Shown here one piece after another: positions 1 to 8,069 of a DNA stretch of 14,835 bases (positions are counted from its first letter, which is position 1; each line of letters starts with the position of its first letter). The notes under the pieces are model-generated. The model saw nothing but the letters and a program-made list of their open reading frames with translations, had not been told where the DNA came from and did no database searches. This DNA comes from Parachlorella kessleri (lineage: Eukaryota > Chlorophyta > Trebouxiophyceae > Chlorellales > Chlorellaceae), in NCBI GenBank assembly GCA_001598975.1, contig BBXU01002272.1, positions 1 to 14,835 of the forward strand, given 5' to 3'. The position numbers and the translations under genes are program-made.

Positions 1-21
1 CTGTCTGTTGTATCTCCGCAG

Positions 22-57
22 GTGAGCGTGCTGCGGACGGAGCTAGAGCGGGTCAAG
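22..57 (+). repeat. B0: truncated copy of the B exon
   Basis: After the acceptor at 20-21, this stretch encodes VSVLRTELERVK, matching the first 12 codons of B1 and B2. The match then stops, and the following bases (58-110) resemble the end of the intron before A2 (about 1234-1289), not the rest of a B exon. The distance from B0 to A1 is 89 bp, against 608 bp from B1 to A2, which suggests an internal deletion of about 520 bp. No strong donor follows. A weak GTCAAG at 52 would make a 30-nt phase-0 microexon. Read through, the frame meets TAA at 112-114. Confidence 0.6.
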
Positions 58-3000
58 CTAGGTTTTGCACATGTCAACAGATTCATTTGTACCCCCGACT
101 ACTGCTCCAGGTAACCCAACTGAGGGCTGCCGCAGTTGATGTGGAAACTGAGGCAGCTTCTCTGCGTGAGACCATCAGAAGCCTCCAGGAGCAGCTGGCA
201 CAGCATGCTGCTCGAGCTGAGCAGGAGGCCCAGCGGGCACAGCAGCTGGAGCAGGAACTGGCTGCAGCGGCTCCTGAGGCTAGCGGCACGACTGGGGCCT
301 CCAGCAGCTTGGAGGTGGCTCACATGGAGGCAGCTGCTGATGCGCTGCAGGCGGAGGTGGGCTCATGCTGATGAACTGTGTCTTGGTGAATGAATATGTG
401 TGCTGCTGGCCCAGGCATCCGGGCTAGGATGGGTGTCTGAGGTCTGCAGAGGCTGAACGCACAGGCGGGCAATGTCGTGCCTGCTGGGAATTTTTCACCT
501 CCCAACCCTAGCTGCCGCTCAGGAAGGGTGGCCTCGTATGATGGGTACAAGGCCCATGCAGAGGGACATACAACTCTAGTACCTCGTGGCATAGCAGCTG
601 CATGCTAGGGTCAAGAGAGCAGAGGTCCAGCTTGCAAGCCCACATAGGTTACTAAAGCAGCCTGTATGTTGTTCTGCGCAGGTGGACGTGCTGCGGATGG
701 AGCTAGAGCAGGTCAAACGGGAGCTGTCAGAAGCCCAGCATGCCCAGCAGGCCCAGCGCGAAGCAGAGCACGGCCTGGCACAGCAAACCTCCCAGATTGC
801 TGACTTGGAGGTGGCGCTAGCACAGCGCAGCGCCGAGGCACAGCTGCTGTTGCAAGAGCTGGCAGCAGCACAGGAGGCAGCAGATGCCAGGGGCAGGGAG
901 GCGGAGGCGGCGCAAGGGGCAGCAGCAGCAGCTGCTAGCAAGGCCGAAAGCTCCAGTATGGAGGAGGCCAAGAGGGAGGCGACGGTGGCTGCACTTCAGG
1001 AGCAGGTGGGTGATGCATGTTGGAGGGTATCAGATTGCTTTGTGTAGGCATGTTAAGCACTGGTAAGAAGCCTCCGGCAGGGAAGAGTGAGTGAAGGTGG
1101 CAGCAGCAGAGTAGTGAGCTAGGTCCCTCGTGGCATTGGGTATTGGGAGCTGCTGTGCGGGAGTGTTAGCGGGACATGCAGCCTTGCGCTCTTTGTGGAT
1201 GGCTGAACTTTGCATCTTTACTTGTTGCGCAAGCCTCTAGGTGCTGCACATTTCAAGAAATATATCTTTGCCACCCAACACTGCCCCAGGTGACTCAACT
1301 GAGGGCTGCAGCAGCCGATGTGGAAGCCGAGGCAGCTCCTATGCGCGAGACCATCAAGAGCCTCCAGGAGCAGTTGGCACAGCATGCTGCTCAAGCTGAG
1401 CAGGAGGCCCAGCGGGCACAGCAGCTGGAGCAGGAGCTCGCTGCAGCTGCTTCCAAGGCCAGCAGCATGACAGGGGCATCCAGCAAGGAGGCGGCTCACA
1501 GTGAGGCAGCTGCCGCTGAGCTGCAGGCAGAGGTGGGTTCATGCTGGTGTGGCGGCGCGTAGCAGCGGCCATGCTAACGAAACAAACATGTTGGCTCGCG
1601 AAAGCAAGTTCACGCTTTACTCCTTGGTTTGCAGCGCAGCATGTGGGAGGGGAAAACCATATGAGTGTAGCTTTCGATAGAGCCGGCACAGGCACAGAAA
1701 CGCTGCAACAAGCAGCTTGTGTGCTGTATCCGCGCAGGTGAGTGTGCTGCGGGCGGAGCTGGAACAGGTGAAGCGGGAACTGTCAGAAGCCCAGCAACAG
1801 ACCAGCAGGCCCCGTAGCAAGAGGCGCAGCACCAAGCAGCAGGAAGCACAGCCTGCTGACCGGGAGAGTCCTGAAGGGCAGGACAAACCTAGTGAGGCAA
1901 GTCAAGCTGCTTTGTTGATAGTGTAATGGAGCGCAACCTGGGTCTGTGTAGTGCAAGGCTGGGTGCGCTGCTTCTGCGATAATGTAAGCACTTAGGCCAA
2001 GGCAGCCTTCAAACAGGCAACGTGTCAGGGGGCTTCAGTTGTTGCGCTGCACAGGGTCCAGCTGCTGGCTGGGTGGAGCTCCATGGTAGTGCCCGCGGGC
2101 AGCCCTGGCTGCTGGCTTCATTTGCTGACGCGCCTGGCGTTGCCGCTGCCCCGCGCAAGGCGCTCCGGGCATTTGGCACTCGGCTGGTGAGTACCAGATA
2201 GCGTCCGTCACCGGTTTCGCTGAGTTGGGGAGCTGTGCGGCCATCATAAGCGCCGCAGCCTTGTACAGTGCCTGCTTTAGTTGGGACAGGGCTTTTCAAG
2301 GTTATACGCTTGTCACCTGGGTATATAAATAAGTTAAAGCTTGCCCCGAGCAAGGCCTGTGCCAATCAACCCACCCCTGTTGAAGGCCGGCCGGCTGGCC
2401 TGAGCTTTAAGCCCGGTTGCCACAATCAGCTTGCTGGAGCTGCTCTGCGATGGCGTCTCTCCACCACAGCATCCCAGCTTGTTGCCAACACTTGGATGTA
2501 GCTCATAACGCCTCAAAGGTGTAAATGCAGGCGAAGCCCATGTACTTGGAGGCCTGCCTGAAGTGAGACACATGTGCACAAGCTTAATGACTGGTTACCA
2601 GCCTCTGCCAATATGTATGCACCACCTGCTGTCATGGTTGCAGGCGGAGGGGCTGACTGGTGAGGCCTTCACACAGAGGCAGCAGCTCCTGGCCGCTGTC
2701 GCTGTCGGCGACACTGTCCACGAAGCTACCTACCACCTCACCAGCTTCTGGCCCTGTGTGGCGGAGGCCTTACCAGAGGACGCCCCAGAGAAGCAAGCGT
2801 GCCTTTCAGAGGCCGCCCGCAGCCACGGCCTGCTGCTGCGCTTTGCCAGCAAAGGCGGCGCCCCGCTGGCAGCACTGAGCGCAGGTGACTTTAGCGCCTC
2901 TGCTGCCGGCGAGAAGAGCGGGGCAGCGCAGCCCCCAAAGCGGGCAAGGGCACGCATAGTGGGGAGTGTCAGCAGCGGCCACCACCGGGCGTGGGCGGGG

Positions 3001-3123
3001 TACGAGTCAGTGAAAGAGGTGTTGACGCTGGAGGTGCTGGAGGCAGCACTGGGGGAGGTAGCCTGGAAGGAGGGGGCGAGCGTGCTGGGCTGGGAGCTTT
3101 GGGGGGACGAGCATCCAGTGTAG
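22..3123 (+). CDS. Coiled-coil protein with tandemly duplicated exons (5' partial)
   Basis: Preferred exons are 22-51 (uncertain), 111-356, 682-1005, 1290-1532, 1738-1896, 2055-2186 and 2644-3123 (TAG). All junctions are phase 0, with CAG acceptors. The 5' end lies outside the window. The first five exons encode Glu/Gln/Ala/Leu-rich, helix-forming sequence (for example VKRELSEAQ and SLQEQLAQHAA), typical of a long coiled coil. Exon 2055-2186 (44 codons, containing GWVELHG and RKALRAFGTRL) and the last exon (159 codons) form a non-repetitive C-terminal part that I do not recognise. The last exon carries a basic stretch, PPKRARAR, that resembles a nuclear localisation signal, and ends in DEHPV. 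About 530 residues are visible. Alternative splicing of the 1738 exon (donor at 1892, next acceptor at 2016) would also keep the frame. The function is unknown; a scaffold or tether role is only what coiled coils generally suggest. Confidence 0.7.
111..356 (+). repeat. A1: first copy of the A exon
   Basis: An 82-codon coiled-coil exon beginning VTQLRAAA and ending LQAE, followed by donor GTGGGC. It is roughly four-fifths identical in protein to A2 (1290-1532), including a shared SLQEQLAQHAA core and the stretch EQEAQRAQQLEQELAAAA. The homology continues into the first bases of the downstream intron (GTGGGYTCATGCTG). Confidence 0.8.
682..1005 (+). repeat. B1: full-length copy of the B exon
   Basis: A 108-codon exon beginning VDVLRMELEQVKRELSEAQ and ending AALQEQ, with donor GTGGGT. 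It is the longest and apparently most intact B copy. Its tail (AAASKAESSSMEEAKREA) is reminiscent of the A2 tail (AASKASSMTGASSKEA), hinting that A and B may themselves derive from one older exon. Confidence 0.8.
1290..1532 (+). repeat. A2: second copy of the A exon
   Basis: An 81-codon exon beginning VTQLRAAAADVEAEAA and ending LQAE, with donor GTGGGT. It starts 1179 bp after A1. The upstream intron end (about 1234-1289) is recognisably similar to 58-110 before A1, so the duplication copied intron as well as exon. Confidence 0.8.
1738..1896 (+). repeat. B2: third B exon copy, frame-shifted after codon 19
   Basis: The start, VSVLRAELEQVKRELSEAQ, matches B1 closely in DNA and protein. Downstream, the shared DNA word CCAGCAGGCCC occurs 2 nt further on than in B1, so homologous DNA is read in another frame. 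The result is a basic tail, SRPRSKRRSTK, then DRESPEGQDKPSE. The exon stays open for 53 codons to a GC-type donor at 1897, or for 51 codons plus 1 nt to a GT donor at 1892. Confidence 0.7.
1895..1902 (+). other. Probable GC-type 5' splice site (AG|GCAAGT)
   Basis: The B2 exon can end at 1896 with AG|GCAAGT, the strict consensus of GC-AG introns, in phase 0. It would pair with the acceptor CACAG at 2050-2054. A competing donor, A|GTGAGG, sits only 5 nt upstream at 1892 in phase 1 and would pair with an acceptor ending at 2016. Both keep the next exon open. Confidence 0.45.
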
Positions 3124-3602
3124 AATGACATGGTCCCAAATGCCTGGAAATGACAGGCAAGCAGCAGGGGGGAGGTGGCGAGCACGATGCCAGGGCAGCC
3201 AGTGAGGCCTGGAAAAAGATTTTTATTTGTCTCATGATGCTGTGACATATGTTGTTGTTTAGTGAGGACGACTGCAGGCGTTTGCTTCACATCCTGTATA
3301 TGATGCAGATGGGGCGGTGTTCTTGTGTTGGGCGATTAGGGCTCCTCGGTTGTGATTATCACTGTTGCATGAAGGTTGCCTGAACTGCTTGACCTGACTG
3401 GACTGGTGCACTACTTTGTACTTAAGAACCCAAAAACGGGCATGTGCATTTGCATCCACTGCTAGGCGAGCGCTAGCATGGAGTGTGTATCATGTGATTT
3501 GGTGCCTGAGCCTTTGGCTGCTGGCTTAGAGCACTTGCGGCCCAAGCCCTGGGGCATAAATAGCCAAGCAAATTGCGGGTATTCCTACGGAAACTTGAGG
3601 TT

Positions 3603-3607
3603 TGTAA
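3603..3607 (+). terminator. Candidate TGTAA poly(A) signal
   Basis: TGTAA is the usual polyadenylation signal in Chlamydomonas-type algae. This is the first plus-strand copy I see after the coiled-coil gene's stop, about 480 nt downstream, which would imply a longish 3' UTR. The motif is short and could occur by chance. Confidence 0.3.
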
Positions 3608-4048
3608 GTCTGCTTGTGCCTTTTGATAAGCCTTCACTAAGCCTTTTGACATTGAATGACTAACGATGAACAATGCCAAGATACTTAATGCTAAATCATG
3701 AACAGTAGTGGAGACTTGCACTCCTATTTGGGATGGTCATGGCGGTACACAGACTACAATACAGGTCTACCATGGCACACTGCGTCATTTGTTCCACGCA
3801 TGCACTTGCTTGGTCTAGTCACAGAACACCACTGCGCCCAGACAGCTGGACACTTCTTGATACAACGGCGTTCGGACAGCTTGCAAACATCACCACCACA
3901 CCAGGCTGTGGCAGCTGGATTTCCCTTCAGAACATCACCTTCACCACCCACCACCGCTGATGCACCACCGGCAGCCTGCCCATACATGGTAGTCGAGCTG
4001 TGCTGCACCTCAGTACAACTCCTTGCCAACCCATGTCCTAGAGTGAGC

Positions 4049-4080
4049 ACGCCTTGGACCCAGGACGCCTTGGACCCAGG
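4049..4080. repeat. Perfect 16-bp tandem duplication
   Basis: ACGCCTTGGACCCAGG occurs twice with no spacer (4049-4064 and 4065-4080). It lies in noncoding flank, and no function is evident. Confidence 0.85.
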
Positions 4081-4321
4081 ACTGACGACTCACAGCCACA
4101 GCAGGGGCCCTAACAACGCTCCAGCCGCTGCGTCCAGCCTTCCACTTGCAAGCACCTCGGGGCAGCGCAGCATCATGGGGGCCTTGCAGCAAAGCCTGAC
4201 CTGGGTAATGCTGCTGTCGCTGCTGAGCAGGATGTCCTGGTTGCCCCACACCCATGCTGAGGAGTTCGTGACCAGCAGGAGAGCTGGCATGGGCCTCTGA
4301 TCAAGGCGTCAAGTTGCCCGG

Positions 4322-7300
4322 TCAGTGCTTGGCCCCCAGCAGCACTTCCTGGTCTGGCGGCACCAGCGGGAAGGTTGCAAAGCCCAGGCCGATGCCCAGC
4401 GCGTAGATCAGAGCTGAGATGTGTGGGTACTCCATCTTACTACCCCTGCCGTTCTGCAGCAGATTAAGCCGCGCGCAAAGGCTGTTCAGAGCAACAATAC
4501 TGGCAAGAGCATTGGGCGACAACCGCTTAGACTTTTCTTAGAGCAACGGTAGGTGTCGAGACATGTCTCCGCCCAGACTCTCTTGTCAATAGTATCCCGC
4601 AGCAGCGCAAGCAGGCGGGATCTGAGGATAGGTAGCGGTGTTTTGAAGACATGTAATCAATGGATACAGCATATGAAAGCCCAGAGTCCGCCACTACAAA
4701 GCATAACTGCACAAGCTAGGGCAGGCTTAGCTAGGTTGACGGCGGCCCAAATGTGGAGCTCTATGATAGTAGGCCAGCTAATGACCCCTGCATGAAATGA
4801 CCCTGACCAGTGCTCACCTGCACCCAGAACTTAAATAGCCTGCCCTGGTCGCCATTCAGATCCTCCACCAGCTGGGGCACATCCTCGCCACAGTCAGTGC
4901 AGCCCTGCCGGCATGGAAAGGCAGCACAGGACATAGTCATGGTTCACACGTGACATTGGGAAGCGTGCCTGCTTCACTTGTATAACTCAGCAAGCCTCTT
5001 GAACAGCGACATACAGCAAGGGATGCGGGAACAACCGGACCTGCACAGCAGGGTTGGTATGGGCAACTAAAAAGTACTCTTGACCCCAATGCACTGCTGG
5101 AGCAAACCGGCATCAGATTATCTGGCAGTGCGTGGCTGACACATTGTGTAGACAGCAATAGGGGCTGCATCATTACCTAGAGGCTGGCACAACTGTGGAA
5201 GACTTCTGTGTTGATGCCCAGCCAGCACGATCGGACGCACCAGCGCAAAACAAGCACGGCTTTCACCAACGCATCACAATACATGCCACGCCAACAGGCT
5301 TACAAAAGTTACACCGTCCCTACCTGGATAACTCCCTGGTATATCTGAACATTGAGGCCTGTCATCACGGAGGCCACCTCCAGGAGGAAGCCAGGGGTGG
5401 GCCGCGCCTCACGCACATACACCTGCGCCACCAACAGCTGAGCTATGCCCTTGCACAGCTCTGCATGGCCAGCCAGCATGATGCGCAAAAGAGCGGCTGC
5501 TGCACGCCACCAAGCTTACAAGGCTGTCAACACACTTTGATGCCACAGCCGGCAAGACCAGCCATGTAGCCAATGAAGCTCCCAAGCAGGCACCCTCACC
5601 CAGGCCCACAGTTTCTGCAAATTATGCCCCAGGGTTGCCACACATTACCGAAGAAATAAGGGTGACACCCCTCCCCCATTGTATAACTCATGCAGGTTCT
5701 AGCACACGGCGTCCTCCCACCCTTCCCACCACCACCCACCACCAACCCCCACAAACGCACGCACACCGCGTCAGCACCGCCACCACCAACACACACACCT
5801 GCCCGCCCCTGAGCACAGAAAAGCTCCGGACAGCACTAGGTAGCTGGCATGACTTACCACTGTATATGTGTCATGCTCTGAGTTGGACACGGTAACTGGC
5901 CCCACTGTGTACTGCTTGGCCCCCTCGGCTGCTGCGTGGGGTGTGCAGTACATGACAAAGTCTCGCACACGCTCCGCCACAAGCTCCGCCCGGGTGTCAC
6001 TCAGCTTCTTGCCTGCAGACAGCAGAAGAGCAGGTGAATAGATGCCAGACCTTGGCTGCAGCACCACACATGCACCAGGGAGGAGCGGGGCCGTGCTGTG
6101 CCCCGCAAAAGAAGCCACAAAGATGAACACTAAAAAATGAATCGCACAATTTCCGCAATCCAATCCACCCTGGCATCAAATAAATCGATGCCCACAGCAG
6201 CAGGGGCATAAGTTTGAACTTCATGACTGGTAGGTGCATCGATAAAAACCGAGACCTTGGGTTATGGCAGTCCCTGGGATTGACGTAGCGGGCGACAGCT
6301 GATGACAGCTTCACCTTGCCTCACAGGTGTTGCATCATATTTGGGACCGGTAGGCGGAGCACCCAGGTGCGACAAGTTGACTGGCCCCCTCGGGGGGCTC
6401 TCAGCCAAAGCAAAGTGGAGCCACGGTAAAGACTGGACAACACTGCCGTGCTGAGTACACCACCACCCGAGAACCCACGTGCCACCTAGCTTGAACTGGA
6501 CTCAGCCCTACCTCGGATGGTGCTGATCCAGAAGGTGTTCTTTGCCAGACCCTCGGGAGTTGTCCGTAGGATAGCATTCTGCGCTATGAGATCCAGCCCG
6601 TTCAGCGTCCAAGCCAGCACCCGCATCAGCCCTGGGCACAGGGTTTACATGGCACCGCTAAGCAAACACTGGAGGGCCTTTTAACCCTGATCTTTTGTTC
6701 CAGCATTGTGCACTGCCTATTTCCGGCCATGATAATTGTGGATTGCAGCCACCAAGCACATGCAGTGCCTTGGCGGCAGACAGCGGCCACTCCCTGTGTC
6801 CCTGGGCGTGCAGTCGGTGAGTGGGATGGGTGACGAGGAAATATGTCCCACAGGCTAGCCGCAGCAGGATAATATGTCTCCTAGCATGCCGCAAGTGCAC
6901 TGCTAATCGTGCCTGTCTGAAAGATTGTGCATAAGAGTTACCCGCCCACCTGGGTAGTCCTGCACCTCAACCTCGAGCACGGTGAAATTGGGGTTGCACT
7001 TATTGTCATAGATCACATATGCCTGCACAAGTAAGTAGAAGGCTACCCTCAAGGTTACATTGCAGCAAGGCAAAGCTGAGGAGCAGGTCATCTGCCAGCG
7101 GCTACAGTTCCCAGTTGGGCGCGGCCTCAATTCACCTGCCACCAAGTAGCAAGCTCACCGGCAAACAATATTCGCCCATAGGCTCTTCCAACTCTAGTTG
7201 CTGCTCTTCGGCTGCTCTGCACGCTAGCCGTGGAAGGCTGCACCGCCGCTGCAAGCTGTGGCCACCAGGCCGCATCACTGCCCTGTCCGCGGGTCTGCGG

Positions 7301-7626
7301 CTGTTGAAGGCCCGCCGTGACAGTAACAAAGCAGGCAAATGGAGTTGCATGGTACCTCTTCTCCAAACTTCTTGGCCAGGCTGCTGATGATCACTTCGGG
7401 AATGCCAAACCTTGCAGCACAAATTCTGTCTGGGCAAGCGTAACGTTATCTTCAGACCAATTGCCAATAAAAACTGGTATTCCAGTTTGTGAGTGCACAG
7501 AAGGTGGCCCCAAGCTCAGCACGGAGCACCACATTGGACTGCGCTCAGACACATCGGGCAGCGAGGCTCCAGCTCACCCATGCAGTCCCAAATTTCAGCC
7601 GTCGTGAAAGGATCGCCAGTTGCCAT
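4322..7626 (-). CDS. Double ACT-domain protein (possible plastid form)
   Basis: Core exons on the minus strand are 7022-6950, 6631-6512, 6012-5858, 5422-5324, 4904-4818 and 4453-4322 (TGA). Every junction matches in phase, with GT-AG ends. The first ACT domain runs from AYVIYDNKCNPNFTVLEVEV through LMRVLAWTLNGLDLIAQNAI and GLAKNTFWIST to GKKLSDTRAELVAERVRDFV. The second runs from VTVSNSEHDTYTV through ARPTPGFLLEVASVMTGLNV to GRLFKFWV and a final helix ISALIYALGIGL. ACT domains bind amino acids or mediate regulatory dimerisation; plant ACR proteins are the nearest group I know. Two 5' ends fit acceptor 7022. One is exon 7350-7159 (MQLHLPALLLSRRAF...RLACRAAEEQ, transit-peptide-like, total 285 aa). 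The other is exons 7626-7578 plus 7429-7356 (MATGDPFTTAEIWDCM..., with TAA 12 nt upstream in frame). The core is firm, but the N-terminus and ligand are not known. Confidence 0.82.
5716..5737 (-). other. Intronic G-quadruplex-capable tract
   Basis: On the minus strand, which is the RNA sense of the ACT gene, four GGG runs are separated by loops of 7, 2 and 1 nt, with another G5 run at 5746-5750. The tract lies in the intron between exons 5858 and 5422, inside a wider GT/GGT-rich region (about 5713-5816). It meets the standard G3 with loops 1-7 rule. Whether it folds is unknown. Confidence 0.5.
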
Positions 7627-8069
7627 GGTGCATGCTTACACACAGGTCAGCAGTCTCCTCGACCAATAGCTGTTCAGGACCTTGCAGTCACGATGACACT
7701 GAACTTATGTGCTTGGAGTTGCTTTGGGTTGTGGAAAATCTGGTGGACCTGTTGTTGCTCCAGTATCTCCGAAGACGGTTGAAATGTCACTGGAGAGGGT
7801 GAGCCTGCACCACCTCCTTTGACCCGACTTCAGCTAGTATTACATCCTGCCTTTTACATTATGACAGGCCCAAATGTTACAGTCCGGCTGCCAACTAGTG
7901 GGCCAGCTGCGCCCAACTACGACAAGTGGCGCCCGAACAAGCCCAAACCATGGTATGGTTCCTCAACGCCTTCTACTGGCCACACCCTTGAGCTAATAGC
8001 ACCACGATCCCTCCTCCGTCCTTCTGCTCAGCGCTGCAACGCTGCCGGCTCTTGCTGCGGCGGCAATGC
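7627..8069. other. Spacer between ACT gene start and UPF3 stop
   Basis: About 440 bp holding the UPF3 3' UTR and the presumed promoter of the ACT gene on the same strand. Apart from the TGTAA cluster at 7840-7881 I see no clear gene. The open frames here are short and unlike any family I know. Confidence 0.4.
7840..7881 (-). terminator. Cluster of three TGTAA poly(A) motifs for UPF3
   Basis: On the minus strand TGTAA occurs at 7881-7877, 7858-7854 and 7844-7840, about 190-230 nt past the UPF3 stop. Three copies in 42 bp, at a usual 3' UTR distance, support a polyadenylation region of the chlorophyte type. The ACT gene start follows about 215-490 bp further on. Confidence 0.5.

Larger units (their letters stand above)
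3124..4321. other. Convergent intergenic region / 3' flanks
   Basis: This lies between the stop of the plus-strand coiled-coil gene and the stop of the minus-strand ACT gene. It holds the two 3' UTRs, one plus-strand TGTAA at 3603-3607 and a 16-bp tandem duplication at 4049-4080. Open frames occur on both strands at about 3700-4300, but none has a recognisable family or a convincing exon structure. No TGTAA was found on the minus strand here for the ACT gene. Confidence 0.5.

Noticed and set aside
367..440. Possible C/D-box snoRNA in the intron after A1 (TGATGA ... CTGA)
   Set aside because: The C-box lacks the leading purine, no terminal stem is evident, and both motifs are common by chance.
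2730..3290. 186-codon minus-strand open frame
   Set aside because: Antisense shadow of the last exon of the coiled-coil gene, which has splice context, consistent phase and a plausible composition.
3698..4300. 200-codon plus-strand open frame
   Set aside because: No recognisable motif, rich in His/Pro/Ser/Thr, and opposite to a more protein-like minus-strand stretch; it lies in the convergent 3' flank.
7132..7467. 111-codon minus-strand frame from 7467 as the ACT N-terminus
   Set aside because: It begins with TTG, not ATG, and overlaps the 7429-7356 candidate exon in a less protein-like frame; the ATG at 7350 in the same frame is kept as one option.
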